Shown here piece by piece: positions 8,317 to 17,857 of a stretch of DNA of 27,742 nt (position 1 is the first letter of the stretch; each line of letters begins with the position of its first letter). The notes below the pieces were generated by a model. It made no database searches, was not told the origin of the DNA, and worked only from the letters and a program-made list of their open reading frames with translations. This stretch comes from a virus: positions 1-27,742 of the IMG/VR virus record IMGVR_UViG_3300025646_000254; one strand, written 5' to 3'. The position numbers and the translations under genes were made by a program.

Positions 8317-11300
8317 TTATTCACTGCTTATAAAGGCTTCTGTATTAACCCCAAATAGCTCTTTAGTATCTCCACTGGCTGTTGTCATTTTAACTTCAGC
8401 ATAGTATCCTATTATTCCGGATGTATTTACTTCATTACTTTTAGATACAAATACAAATTCACCCGCCGCAGGTTGTGTTACACCATAATCATCACTAACC
8501 GTCATTCTATTGCCAGCAATTGCAATGATTTCACCAATCTGCAATATATTACCGCCCCCGTCTAATACAAAAGCAATATCACCAATTTGAACTGATGTGT
8601 TTATAGTATTAACAAAGTCAAGCGTAAAGTCAGAGCCCGCAACACCAGATACATCAATACTACCTACACCTTGAATAGAAAACTCACTAGTATCAAGCGT
8701 ACCTGTTTGGTTAACGTTGTTCCAAGTGGTTGCTAATCCCTTAATATAGTTAAAGAATATACCTTCGCGTTTTTTCCAAAAGTCTACTTCACCATTTTGG
8801 CTATTGGTTGCAACCTCAGCTGTCCATCCGCTATCGCCCTCATAAGATAAAGACTTAAAGTTCTTTATGCTTGATGGACTGTCATTAATAATGCAGGTTA
8901 CTGTAGAATCGTATTGCGTATCGTAGAAGTTTGATCGCGTTTCATTTGAATGCTCCCACAATTCACCACCGTTAAAAGTATAATATTCGTTATTTAACGA
9001 TATACCAAATTCCGGTAAATAGCTTAAACGCGTTGGCCAGCCGTCTACACTTTCTTTAAAAGAAATAACTTCTTGGTCAATAGTAATATTATATGCCGAC
9101 GTAGTCTCATCATACGACCCGATTAAAGGTCTTACTTGAGCTTTCAAACCGTCTTGGAAGAAGTCAGACATGCTTTTATCCGATATGTCTGTTAGTCCGT
9201 CAATAGACAATCTTAATACCGCACCTCTGGCTTTATCAGTAAAATAAACTCTAAATCCATATGATGCAAATGATTCCGGGTTTTTAGATATCCCATATTC
9301 TCCTGCAAATGTTGAAGCATCGCCTAACACTCTATTGGTAGATACAAGGTTTACATTGCCATCAGCATTATATAATGCATCTTTATCAGCAAGTATTCTA
9401 AATACTTTGTCCTCACAAAAAGCCACTAATGAAGTGTCTCTAGCGTGCAGCTTTTGTATGCTACCATATATAGGCTCAAGGTCTTTAGTAATTTTTAAAC
9501 CAGCAATAAATTGATTAAGGTTATTTACACCGGAAATACTATTATAAATACCACTGTAAATAAGCCCCGTGTCTCTTCTTTCTTCTACATATGGTTCTTC
9601 TAATATAGAAGATACCTTAACGCCTTTGCCAACGGTTGGAGCGTTAAAGTCATCGTTAATTCGGTTTGATTCAACACCATTGCCAAAGCTGTAGCAGTTA
9701 AACCATTCTAAATCAAATGGAGTACCATGAGTTGCAATATCAAGCAAATTGGTTGCTTCATAGTAAATATCTAAATCAGCATCTTCCAGCGGCTCTGTTT
9801 CAAAAATAGCTGGATTTTGTGATACAAATATGTCACTAGTTTCGTCAAAATACTTATTCCAATCTCTAGTTTGCCGGTATGCTTGAATATTGTAATTGCT
9901 AAAACTTGTAGCTGTAACAGGTCGGTCAAATGTTACGACTCTTTCTATTTCATATTCTCCGTTTACATCTGGACCATTTACCGTATCACTAATATTTGTT
10001 ATAGTGTAGTATTCATCTTCACCGTCTCCAGGGAAATAAATATATTTACCAACTGCAAGACCGTAATAGAAAAAGTTTGCTCCAACTGCGGCGCCGCTAT
10101 CATATGGAGTTGTATCATAACCCCAATTAATAACCATAGAATTAGATCCAGCAACAGGTTTTGTATGCCATGTTAATATTGGTGGGTCGCTGCTTGAATC
10201 GTATCCCGCTGGATATGTATTTAAAATACCATTAGCTGTATATTCTAAATCATATTTAGGATTTTTTTCTTGCAATGACGACAATATATACTCATCAAAA
10301 TAAGTATCTCTATTTATTTTAACAAAGAACTTACCTTGATATTCCTTTTTAAATAGTTGTTCGTATTGATAAACTAAAATAGTAAAGTTGGTGTCAGCAG
10401 CCAATGCATCCCACCACGCAAAATCAGTTGACTTTTTAGTTTTAAACGTTAAAGAATATTCCGCATATTCAACGGATGAAACTGTATTAACTTCACCTGT
10501 TGGACCACCGGATAATATTTCATATAAATCAGTAACTTCAGCTCCGGTTAGCCCTGGGTTTGAAGTATTTACATTTATAAACTTAATGTAATTTCTGCCG
10601 CTCCATTGCCCGTAAAAGTCAGCGTCTTCTCCTGCTTTTGGGCCATTAAATCTTACTGTTATGTATTCATTATCATCTGAAGCAGGTGCTACTTTTTTAA
10701 CAAATCTTGATTGCTTTTCAACAAGCTTATTTGTTACGTCTTGCGGCGCTTGATTGCTAATATCTAGTATTTTATACTTAGCTTTTACTTCAACATATAA
10801 ATCAGAATCGTGTGCCTTTTTTAAATGTATGTAATTGTCTTCAATAAGTTTATTGCGATCAGCACTTGGAAAACTTAACCACACATTACCATCATCGGCT
10901 TTGTAAAATCTATCTAAAGCTAAATTGTAATATGGATTAGAAGTATCCTTCACCATAATTTTGTAATGTGAAGCAAAATCAGGTGCATTAGACGTAATGC
11001 TTACTCGAAGCTTATTGGACTTATTAGAATCAACCTTAGGTATGTCTACAGCCGCATCTGATGACGTAAACACTGGTGTTTCACGTCCATATTCATCTGC
11101 ATAAACAACCCCAAGCTGGTAATTGCGCATTGACTTAACTGAAGCCTCTGGCTTTTTATCACCACCGTGTGCTGTAGCTGTATAAGAAGTAGTAAGCTCA
11201 GGAATAATAGCGGTACCGCCAGTTTCTATATTAAAGTTTTGTACGTAGTTACCGTATATAAGTCTATTGCTTATAATTTCTTGCGACTTAGCTTTTTTGG

Positions 11301-12606
11301 GCACGTTGTCGTAAGCTCTTATAATTTGATTAGATTCAATTACTGGTCCAAATACATTTGATTGTACCTCAAACGTTGTATCTGTAACTGGTATTGTTTC
11401 TATTTTATAAATATTATTAGAGCTACCGTCTTTGTATAATATATCAATACTTTCAACATCTGCTGGTGCTGTATCAAAACTACCTAGCTCTAAAAAGCGT
11501 ACATAGTTTTGCATACCTTTATTTAAAGCTTTGTATGGCGTATAATCAAAAGTATTGCCAATAAATGCGACCTCAGAAAAAGGAGATAGCGCTGAATAAT
11601 TATTGTCGATGTACTTCCAGCGATAAGCAAAACGCGGGAATTTTAATTCAAACAGTGGATCTTCTTCCTCCAATACAACATCCCAAAAATAATCAAGGTT
11701 ATTTAAGTTTTGAGATATAGAAAGTATTTCAACAGTAATATCAGTTGTTGGTGGCGGCCCTGGATTAACGGTTATATTTACAACTTCTGCACGAACAAAA
11801 TATTCATCAACAAAATTGTCATCATTTTCTCTAGAAGCACTAAATAAAATAATATCGTTTAATGCCCAGTCAGGTACACCTTTAAATTGAATAGTTTTTG
11901 TATCGCCAGTCTCTAATATATTATAGGCATCACCAGTTGTTGTTGTTGTGAAGTTTGCATAAACTTGAACGGAATCAACACCGCAACCTAAGCCAGAACC
12001 AGTTTTTAATGTTGCACGCATTGTAAGTGCGGGCGCCGTTAATGGTTTCTTTTTAATTACAGTAATATCTTCTGCAATAAAATCGCGACTATATACCTGA
12101 GTATGAACAGAGAATGTATTACCACCCTGATTAGAACCAGCTTTAAATGTTGCAATATCAATTTTACGCGGCTCATTTAAATCATCCGTCCACATTAACA
12201 TTCCATCAAGAACATTAATTCCAGTAATTAAATAAGCATCGTCAAAATTAAGTACGCCGTTTCTATCAACCAACACAGGTGCAACAATATCAGTAGCCTG
12301 GTCGTATTCAACAATGGCATCTACAGTATCGCTTGTAATAAACCAATAAAGCTTGTTTGTTGAGATGTCTTTAGTTGTACCAATGCATATAGCATTTGTT
12401 AAACCGAAGTTGTCATCCCAGTCACCCGCGCCTTCAAAGTTTTTCTTAGTATTACCTAGTATGTTTTCAATCGCACCAACATCAGAACCTTCAGATGTGC
12501 TTATCTGTATATTCTGAGCATCGCGATATTCGCCGGCTGGTACTAACCTCTCATCAAGGTCTTTATTCATTCTACCACGTACGAAATTGCGCTGTAGTTT
12601 TGCCAT
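8317..12606 (-). CDS. Tail muzzle/nozzle-like stabilisation protein (1429 aa)
   Basis: A very large, beta-rich, Asp/Asn/Tyr-rich protein. The N-terminus (MAKLQRNFVRGRMNKDLDER, then LVPAGEYRDAQNI) is a characteristic opening of marine and crAss-like phage structural proteins often labelled 'stabilisation protein'. In crAss-like virions the corresponding muzzle protein forms the distal tail tip, equivalent to T7 gp12 or P22 gp10. The chain alternates strands and turns with few long helices, as expected for propeller and Ig-like domains. A mid-chain segment (FRILADKDALYNADGNVNLV, then TNRVLGDASTFAGEYGISKN) and the following SFASYGFRVYF look propeller-like. The gene follows the second ring protein (stop and start 3 bases apart) and precedes the internal proteins, the same order as in crAss-like genomes. 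Assignment to muzzle is an inference from order, size and N-terminus. Confidence 0.7.
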   Translation of the reverse strand: MAKLQRNFVRGRMNKDLDERLVPAGEYRDAQNIQISTSEGSDVGAIENILGNTKKNFEGAGDWDDNFGLTNAICIGTTKDISTNKLYWFITSDTVDAIVEYDQATDIVAPVLVDRNGVLNFDDAYLITGINVLDGMLMWTDDLNEPRKIDIATFKAGSNQGGNTFSVHTQVYSRDFIAEDITVIKKKPLTAPALTMRATLKTGSGLGCGVDSVQVYANFTTTTTGDAYNILETGDTKTIQFKGVPDWALNDIILFSASRENDDNFVDEYFVRAEVVNITVNPGPPPTTDITVEILSISQNLNNLDYFWDVVLEEEDPLFELKFPRFAYRWKYIDNNYSALSPFSEVAFIGNTFDYTPYKALNKGMQNYVRFLELGSFDTAPADVESIDILYKDGSSNNIYKIETIPVTDTTFEVQSNVFGPVIESNQIIRAYDNVPKKAKSQEIISNRLIYGNYVQNFNIETGGTAIIPELTTSYTATAHGGDKKPEASVKSMRNYQLGVVYADEYGRETPVFTSSDAAVDIPKVDSNKSNKLRVSITSNAPDFASHYKIMVKDTSNPYYNLALDRFYKADDGNVWLSFPSADRNKLIEDNYIHLKKAHDSDLYVEVKAKYKILDISNQAPQDVTNKLVEKQSRFVKKVAPASDDNEYITVRFNGPKAGEDADFYGQWSGRNYIKFINVNTSNPGLTGAEVTDLYEILSGGPTGEVNTVSSVEYAEYSLTFKTKKSTDFAWWDALAADTNFTILVYQYEQLFKKEYQGKFFVKINRDTYFDEYILSSLQEKNPKYDLEYTANGILNTYPAGYDSSSDPPILTWHTKPVAGSNSMVINWGYDTTPYDSGAAVGANFFYYGLAVGKYIYFPGDGEDEYYTITNISDTVNGPDVNGEYEIERVVTFDRPVTATSFSNYNIQAYRQTRDWNKYFDETSDIFVSQNPAIFETEPLEDADLDIYYEATNLLDIATHGTPFDLEWFNCYSFGNGVESNRINDDFNAPTVGKGVKVSSILEEPYVEERRDTGLIYSGIYNSISGVNNLNQFIAGLKITKDLEPIYGSIQKLHARDTSLVAFCEDKVFRILADKDALYNADGNVNLVSTNRVLGDASTFAGEYGISKNPESFASYGFRVYFTDKARGAVLRLSIDGLTDISDKSMSDFFQDGLKAQVRPLIGSYDETTSAYNITIDQEVISFKESVDGWPTRLSYLPEFGISLNNEYYTFNGGELWEHSNETRSNFYDTQYDSTVTCIINDSPSSIKNFKSLSYEGDSGWTAEVATNSQNGEVDFWKKREGIFFNYIKGLATTWNNVNQTGTLDTSEFSIQGVGSIDVSGVAGSDFTLDFVNTINTSVQIGDIAFVLDGGGNILQIGEIIAIAGNRMTVSDDYGVTQPAAGEFVFVSKSNEVNTSGIIGYYAEVKMTTASGDTKELFGVNTEAFISSE

Positions 12607-12609
12607 GTA

Positions 12610-13521
12610 TTAGTGTTTAATCCACTTAGATTGATTTCTCATTACCTGTGCCAATTCTGCAATCTTAAGATTTGATAAACGTATCTTAGCGTTACGTTTT
12701 GCAGCTGACATTTCTTTTTTGTAGCGGTTGATTTGGTATTCAGGAGTATTTGCACGTGTAGCCAGAACAGCGTGTGCAATGTATTTATAGATAGCTTCTT
12801 CAGCAAATTTATGTACTTTCATTTCCTCATCAGTGCCTAATCCATCACTAATGTATCTTAGAGTAACAATTTTGTTTGCCATATTTGAGCTGAACTGCGC
12901 AATGCCACGTTGTTGGTCAATGTAGAACACACCGTTGCCCTGCGCTTGCTCTGGATTTAATCCATAGCGTTGTCCATAGCGGTATAGGTTAAAAATATCC
13001 GCATCATTCATATTACGCAAGTCATCAGTATTGCTTGAATAATATGCTTTATTAAAATTGGTTAGTGTTTCAGATTGATTTGCTTCAACAACGTCACCAT
13101 TTTGATCAAACAAGTATTCGTAATTACCGTCTTGTACATAAGCGGTTGGGTTACTTGTTTCGCGTGTAGGATAAATAATGCGCTCAATTCCGTCTTCACC
13201 AGTCCAAGTAAACCTTACATAGTTTACGTAGTCTTGAGGTAGTGGCATATTTAAAGCAGGACCTACTTCAATTTCAATTGCTTTAGTTGACGGTAATAAA
13301 TCAAAGCTAAATTCTTGAATAGCGCGCTGTGCATGAAATGCAACGTCTGTTCGCTTAATCTTGCTGATAATTTTATCCTCACCTACATAAGCAATCATAA
13401 AATTGTTTACAAGGTCTTTTATACTGGTGAACTGGTAAGCACCGTAATTTTCATCGCCACTATTCCATTGCCCATCGGCACCTTCGTAGTATTGTTCGCT
13501 AGTTTGATTTATCAGCCCCAT
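12610..13521 (-). CDS. Head-tail connector/ring protein (303 aa), gp11/gp4-like
   Basis: An aromatic-rich structural protein with a helical N-terminal part (about 27-75, SIKDLVNNFMIAYVGEDKII, then a long helix AFHAQRAIQEFSFDL), a beta region ('MPLPQDYVNYVRFTW', about 93-110, then an irregular insertion about 125-200), and a helical C-terminus (MKVHKFAEEAIYKYIAHAVL, about 234-255) with a basic tail (KRNAKIRLSNLKI). Helix, then a PxDYVxxxR strand, then helix is a common build of podovirus adaptors (T7 gp11, P22 gp4) and crAss-like ring proteins. Gene order agrees: it lies between a smaller connector (3-base gap) and the muzzle gene (3-base gap). The exact ring position cannot be told from sequence alone. 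Confidence 0.7.
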   Translation of the reverse strand: MGLINQTSEQYYEGADGQWNSGDENYGAYQFTSIKDLVNNFMIAYVGEDKIISKIKRTDVAFHAQRAIQEFSFDLLPSTKAIEIEVGPALNMPLPQDYVNYVRFTWTGEDGIERIIYPTRETSNPTAYVQDGNYEYLFDQNGDVVEANQSETLTNFNKAYYSSNTDDLRNMNDADIFNLYRYGQRYGLNPEQAQGNGVFYIDQQRGIAQFSSNMANKIVTLRYISDGLGTDEEMKVHKFAEEAIYKYIAHAVLATRANTPEYQINRYKKEMSAAKRNAKIRLSNLKIAELAQVMRNQSKWIKH

Positions 13522-13524
13522 TTA

Positions 13525-14211
13525 TTAAGCTTTTTCTTGTTGTAACTTCTGTATTTCCATTTGATTACCAATTTGGTAAATGCTTGGATCTTTAATAGCA
13601 ATACCAGCAAGCTCGAGTATTTTGTAAACTAATTCAGGTTCTTCTGAATCGTGTAGTTCAAAATCTGTAGAGTTAGCAGAATTATATAATGCTTGCCCCG
13701 CTACGGTTGTATATGCCCACACTACGGTAGCTGGTCTTTTAATATAATTACATGTAACACCTGTAGTTAATTCAGCTGCTCCATATACTTTATATCCATC
13801 AGTTGACGCTACATAAATTGGGCGATCGTTAGTTGGCTTTGCCAATGGTGAGCTTGAAATGTATAAATATTCATTGTTATTTACGCGCTCAACCTCTGTG
13901 CTATTATAAATAATTGTACCCATACGATACAAGTTAGCAGGAGCTGTCCAATAGTTATTGGAGTACGTCATGCTACCGTTTGTCTCGAACAGGTTGATTT
14001 TTTCATTAAGGATATTGAGCATATCAGAGTATTCGGTATCATTACCGTGCATACGACCGAATTGATTAATGTCGTAAAAATATTGCTCAAAGATGTCCAT
14101 TTGCGCTTGATTGGCAAATAGATTGAACTCTTGAGGCGTAACATATCCTCTTTGTTCTTTGTTAAGTATGGCTAATACTCGTTGATAAACAGTGTCTACG
14201 CTTACGCTCAT
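13525..14211 (-). CDS. Head-tail connector/ring protein (228 aa)
   Basis: Begins with a helical pair (VDTVYQRVLAILNKEQRGYV, then PQEFNLFANQAQMDIFEQYF) commonly seen at the N-terminus of podovirus adaptor proteins. A beta-rich middle follows (YWTAPANLYRMGTIIYNSTE from about 87; NYIKRPATVVWAY about 155-167). It ends in a helical C-terminus containing an acidic patch (HDSEEPELVYKILELAGI) and a Gln/Lys tail. The pattern 'FELHDSEEPELVYKIL.LAGI' is typical of marine and crAss-like connector proteins, which build rings under the portal. It starts just after a strong hairpin terminator and is followed three bases later by the second ring protein. Assigned from pattern and position. Confidence 0.65.
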   Translation of the reverse strand: MSVSVDTVYQRVLAILNKEQRGYVTPQEFNLFANQAQMDIFEQYFYDINQFGRMHGNDTEYSDMLNILNEKINLFETNGSMTYSNNYWTAPANLYRMGTIIYNSTEVERVNNNEYLYISSSPLAKPTNDRPIYVASTDGYKVYGAAELTTGVTCNYIKRPATVVWAYTTVAGQALYNSANSTDFELHDSEEPELVYKILELAGIAIKDPSIYQIGNQMEIQKLQQEKA

Positions 14212-14220
14212 AGTTGTATA

Positions 14221-14259
14221 ATTATTAAAAAATGGGGACCGTTTTCACGACCCCCATTT
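14221..14259 (-). terminator. Rho-independent terminator after the 285-aa gene
   Basis: On the minus strand AAATGGGG (bases 14259-14252) pairs perfectly with CCCCATTT (14237-14230). The loop contains a smaller CG/CG pair. The 3' arm runs straight into a T-rich stretch (complement of 14221-14230). It sits 8 bases beyond the stop of the 285-aa gene and ahead of the connector gene, so it would end or attenuate transcription between head and connector genes. Confidence 0.8.
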
Positions 14260-14266
14260 GTATGAC

Positions 14267-15124
14267 TTATAGTCGTTTTTCAATAGCGCTCAGTACTTCC
14301 ATTCCCTCATCGGTTTTGAAGTAGGCGGCAAGCGCTGAATATGGGTGTTCATCAAATGGAACCGTCATTAGTTTTCGACCGGTATTTCCGTAAGTGAACG
14401 TTCTATTATCAGCTGATAAATTAATAATACCAGCTTCAGTTGCTTTAATACCAATATTACGTAAATGTACATTTTCGTCATTGGCGAGTTCTAAGAACAA
14501 ATCAGGATTACGACGTGCAAAGATTAACAAATCTCGTTTAAGCTCCTTAGAAGAGAGTTCTGATACCTTAGAACCAAATTCTACGCGCAAGATTGCTTCT
14601 GCTTCATCTACGTCCATACCTTTTGCAGCATTCATTGCTTCAAGTTCTAATTCAATGAAGTCAACTTCTTCTTCTGCAATTTGTTCAGGTGCGTATTCTA
14701 CAATTTTACCAGCTTTTGTAAATGGATGATAAAGAGAAAGCATTTGTTGCAATTGTACATTTTCTTTTGGTACGCGCAATACACCGTCTCTAAATACGAT
14801 GCGACCCAATGTAACAGGTCCTTCTTGTTCGTCCACAAAACAAGAACGTTGGTTTGTAGCATAACGTAATTCGCGCTGATATCCTTTTTCTTCATCAAAA
14901 TAAAGCAAAGGACGTTTAGCCGTATGCATTGTAGGTACTGTAAAGACTAAAGGTCTACGAGTTCCTGATAGCTCGTACAAACGGTCTTTTACAATCCATT
15001 TATTTTGTTTAGGTAACTCAAGTGGCTGTTCGATGTTATCAAATGATGCTACTGGAGCTTCTACTTCTGCAGGTGCAGGTTTTGGGGCAGCTTTCTTAGC
15101 TACCGGTTTTTTAGCTGTTGCCAT
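14267..15124 (-). CDS. Conserved head-associated protein of unknown function (285 aa)
   Basis: The N-terminal ~25 residues are a Lys/Ala/Pro tail (MATAKKPVAKKAAPKPAPAE), likely disordered. A compact domain follows (about 40-150) with LYELSGTRRPLVFTVP and YFDEEKGYQRELRYATNQ, then an acidic helical stretch (AEEEVDFIELELEAMNAAKG, about 160-180). A helix-rich part contains SKELKRDLLIFARRNPDLFL and LRNIGIKATEAGIINL. The last part carries the TGRKLMTVPFDEHPYSALAA segment. This overall pattern occurs widely next to capsid genes in marine phages, but no function is known to me. It lies directly after the capsid gene and has its own hairpin on each side, suggesting separately tuned expression. Possible roles: capsid decoration, minor head protein or head completion. 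No catalytic motif is evident. Confidence 0.7.
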   Translation of the reverse strand: MATAKKPVAKKAAPKPAPAEVEAPVASFDNIEQPLELPKQNKWIVKDRLYELSGTRRPLVFTVPTMHTAKRPLLYFDEEKGYQRELRYATNQRSCFVDEQEGPVTLGRIVFRDGVLRVPKENVQLQQMLSLYHPFTKAGKIVEYAPEQIAEEEVDFIELELEAMNAAKGMDVDEAEAILRVEFGSKVSELSSKELKRDLLIFARRNPDLFLELANDENVHLRNIGIKATEAGIINLSADNRTFTYGNTGRKLMTVPFDEHPYSALAAYFKTDEGMEVLSAIEKRL

Positions 15125-15152
15125 GATATAATAAGATTAAATAAAGGTAATA

Positions 15153-15182
15153 ATTACCCCCGCCACAAGGACGGGGGCAATA
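15153..15182 (-). terminator. GC-rich hairpin after the major capsid gene
   Basis: On the minus strand CCCCCG (15077+ arm: bases 15177-15172) pairs with CGGGGG (15062-15057 arm: bases 15162-15157) around a 9-base loop; the stem extends outward through a G-T pair and A-T pairs. Downstream bases are A/T-rich (TAATTATTACC) but lack a clean T-run, so it may act as a leaky terminator or an mRNA 3'-end stabiliser. It begins about 15 bases after the capsid stop codon. Confidence 0.65.
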
Positions 15183-15197
15183 TTATATAACTGCTTC

Positions 15198-16625
15198 CTA
15201 GTATGCAGTTGATTTCAACATTACGAAGTTGTTCGCAGCTTGAACACAGATTGTACGCTCAGACAAGAAGTGAACGTTCATCTCATCAGCATCGCTAGTG
15301 TAGTTACCACCAACAGAACCAGTAACCCAAGACTTCATGCGACGATCGTCAGCCTCAGAAGAGCGGTAACGGATGTGCAAGAAAGGACGAGAGATGTTCT
15401 GACCCAATGTTTGGTCGTAAACAGTAGAAGTACCAGCAGGTACCAATACACCGTCGATATCATCGATGTTTCCACGAGTAGTAGAATCGTTCAAGTATTT
15501 CCAGTCAGTCTTGTAGAAATCGTAAGATCCACGACGGAAACCAGAGAATCCTAGGTTCAATGCCATATCTTCAGAGTTGTTAAATACCCCGTAAGAAGTA
15601 CCACCAGCTCCGTAAGAGTTTTGAGCAGCAAGCATGTTGTCAATACCCAAAGAAGTTGCACGATCCAAGAACAACATGTTTTCTTCGATAGCTCCTTGCT
15701 TGTCAAGTTCAGCCAAGATGTTATCAAAAGCATCTAGACCAACACCAGCACCAGAACCGCCAAAGTCAGCATCGTTGTAAATCATACCGCGCTCTTCAAG
15801 AGCAGCAAACAAACCTTGAGTACCTTCGATGTTACCGAACAATCCAGCAGCTTGAGCTTGTTCAGCTTCAACCATGCTCATTTCCAAGTAATCTTCGAAA
15901 CGTAGACGAGACTCGTGCTCAGACTTCAAGTACCACAAGTAACCACCAGTGCCAGCTTCAGTAGTAACTTCAACCCAACCGATTTGAGCTACATCAGAAC
16001 CTTTAACAGAGTACTTATCACGTAGAATGATAGGCTTGTTAGAGAAAGTTGTGAAAGAAGCATCGATAGAGTTACCAGCATTGCTAGAACCTTTTACGTA
16101 CTCAGAACCAAATACGAATAATTTGATGTCAGCCTCACCAACCCAAGCAGCAGGGAAGAAACCATCAGCAGTGTCGTAAATTTTTACAGATACAGCAGTA
16201 CCAGCTACACCAGATACGTAACCTTTCAAGGTGTTACGGTTAGCGTCGCCGCCGCGAGACATTACGATAGTCATACCTTCGCCCAACAAGTGGTTAGCAG
16301 GTAGAGTAAGAGTACCAGCAGTTGATCCAGTACCAGCAGTAGCACAAGTTACTCCTTCGTAAGCAATGTGCAAACGGCCTTGTTCAGACCAAACAACTTG
16401 GTCAGAAGCCATAGGCATTTCAGCGCCTACCATACGCAAGAAACCGCCGATAGTGCGCTTTCCGTAGCGTTCTACTTCCTTCTCGTATACTTCAGGAAGA
16501 AATTGTTGTGTAAAGTCCATGTCAGCCACAGACAAGTAGTTATCACCAAACAATGTCTTAGTAGGACGTGGTGTTAGGTGATTCAAGTTCGCCAATGTAC
16601 TTGGCGATGATGCAAATCCAGCCAT
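15198..16625 (-). CDS. Major capsid protein, HK97 fold, crAss-like type (475 aa)
   Basis: Length and position between scaffold and connectors fit the major capsid protein of crAss-like phages, which builds the icosahedral shell. The N-terminal arm (about 1-60) ends in YEKEVERYGKRTIGGFLRMV, followed by the beta segment MASDQVVWSEQGRLHIAYEG that typifies this family. A Gly/Thr/Ala-rich insertion (about 95-130) may be surface exposed. Later segments (LKSEHESRLRFEDYLEMSMV, about 230-250; FGNIEGTQGLFAALEERGM) and a C-terminal strand (NMHFLSERTICVQ-type, near 450) complete the fold. Codon choice differs from neighbouring genes: AAC, TTC, TAC and CAC are preferred over the T-ending synonyms, consistent with selection for high expression. 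The stop is TAG, followed by a strong hairpin. The leader before ATG is A-rich without Shine-Dalgarno. No protease cleavage site was identified. Confidence 0.85.
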   Translation of the reverse strand: MAGFASSPSTLANLNHLTPRPTKTLFGDNYLSVADMDFTQQFLPEVYEKEVERYGKRTIGGFLRMVGAEMPMASDQVVWSEQGRLHIAYEGVTCATAGTGSTAGTLTLPANHLLGEGMTIVMSRGGDANRNTLKGYVSGVAGTAVSVKIYDTADGFFPAAWVGEADIKLFVFGSEYVKGSSNAGNSIDASFTTFSNKPIILRDKYSVKGSDVAQIGWVEVTTEAGTGGYLWYLKSEHESRLRFEDYLEMSMVEAEQAQAAGLFGNIEGTQGLFAALEERGMIYNDADFGGSGAGVGLDAFDNILAELDKQGAIEENMLFLDRATSLGIDNMLAAQNSYGAGGTSYGVFNNSEDMALNLGFSGFRRGSYDFYKTDWKYLNDSTTRGNIDDIDGVLVPAGTSTVYDQTLGQNISRPFLHIRYRSSEADDRRMKSWVTGSVGGNYTSDADEMNVHFLSERTICVQAANNFVMLKSTAY

Positions 16626-16648
16626 TTTTTAATTTTTTTTAAATGGAA

Positions 16649-17824
16649 TTATTTTTTAAATCTAACCTTGAGCCTAGAAGCGCTTTGTCCCGCATCAATC
16701 GCGCGAATGGTCCAGCCATTAGATGCCGTAACTCCTTCATGAACCCCTCTCGGGCTCATATCTACGTTCTTTGACTTTGCCATACTTTCTTTTAGAGCAT
16801 CAGCTTTGCCTTGCTCATAAAAGTGTTGCGCAACTTGATCGGCATTCATTGCTGTGAACAGCGATTTATGGTAGCCCTTGGCATTTGACATTTCCCCCTT
16901 TTCATTCAAGAACTTCTTGACAAAGTTGTTAATGTCGCCCTGAGTTTCCTTAACCTCAGCAGGATTTTTAACGCGGAAGCGGTACTTTTTGTCTCCAACT
17001 TGATAATCGAAACCTTCGAAGTTATCACTAAAGACTTTCTCGCTTTCAGCTTTAAATCTCCGTGCTTGTTGTTCTGCAATTTTAGCAGCCTCTGCACTCT
17101 CTTTATTATAGCGGTTAAAAAACTCAACCGCTTTTTGCTGTTCGGGGTTTAATTTTGAACCCGCTTTAATTTCTTCATAATATTTAGACTTTAATCCGTC
17201 TAAATAATTCTTAGCTTCCAACAATGCTTGTTTTCTTTCAAGCTTTTTAAGACGAATTTCACGTTCGTCGTCAAGTTCTTCGTCGTAAGCAAATTTGTCA
17301 CTTAATAAGAAGTCAATGTCTTCTTTATCTAAGTGTGGATTTTTAGCCTCGTAATATTCGCGCAGTAAAGCATCTTCATTTAACGATGCATAATCTGTAT
17401 TAAGGCGAACATAATCTTCTAGGCTTCCACCCGTTTCATTCATAAAGTCAACAACCTTCTGAATGTTTTCTGGCAATTCAATACCAGTTTCTTTTTGTTC
17501 AGCTATTGCTTCCTCAATTTGTTCATCGAGCTGATATGCAGCTGTCTCAACCTCTTCGTCTGTAATTTCCTGTAATACAGGCTCTACTTCTTGTGCTGGC
17601 TGCACATCATCAGAGGGCTCTTCATTTTGAATGGGCTCTTCTTCTCCGGCAGGTTCTGCATTTGTTTCTTCGATGTTTTGCTCTGATACTCCTCCGCTAA
17701 CTTCGGATTCGTCGCGTACAGAAACCTCATCTGTGCTTTGCTCTTGAACGGCATTTTGTCGCAAATCTAGTTTAATGGTACCATCGTCATCGACGCTAGC
17801 AACCTGATTAGTTTCTTCACTCAT
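16649..17824 (-). CDS. Scaffolding-like acidic coiled-coil protein (391 aa)
   Basis: The N-terminal ~115 residues are extremely acidic and Gln-rich (for example EEEPIQNEEPSDDVQPAQEV), almost certainly disordered. A helical centre (about 115-270) with long Glu/Lys/Ala heptads (REIRLKKLERKQALLEAKNY and KIAEQQARRFKAESEKVF) is likely coiled coil. A short folded patch follows (FDYQVGDKKYRFRVKNPAEV). The C-terminus is strongly basic (SASRLKVRFKK). Acidic body, coiled coil and basic capsid-binding tail, coded between portal and capsid genes, are hallmarks of internal scaffolding proteins such as those of P22 and T7. No protease domain was seen. A role as a minor head protein is the main alternative. 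The gene lies 33 bases after the portal stop and 23 bases before the capsid start. Confidence 0.65.
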   Translation of the reverse strand: MSEETNQVASVDDDGTIKLDLRQNAVQEQSTDEVSVRDESEVSGGVSEQNIEETNAEPAGEEEPIQNEEPSDDVQPAQEVEPVLQEITDEEVETAAYQLDEQIEEAIAEQKETGIELPENIQKVVDFMNETGGSLEDYVRLNTDYASLNEDALLREYYEAKNPHLDKEDIDFLLSDKFAYDEELDDEREIRLKKLERKQALLEAKNYLDGLKSKYYEEIKAGSKLNPEQQKAVEFFNRYNKESAEAAKIAEQQARRFKAESEKVFSDNFEGFDYQVGDKKYRFRVKNPAEVKETQGDINNFVKKFLNEKGEMSNAKGYHKSLFTAMNADQVAQHFYEQGKADALKESMAKSKNVDMSPRGVHEGVTASNGWTIRAIDAGQSASRLKVRFKK

Positions 17825-17857
17825 GATAAAATATTATATAATTATATGTTGTTATTA

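Noticed and set aside
15198-15200. TAG recoding, as in some crAss-like phages
   Set aside because: TAG ends the capsid gene and two small genes at sensible points, and no long gene contains an in-frame TAG, so the standard code suffices.
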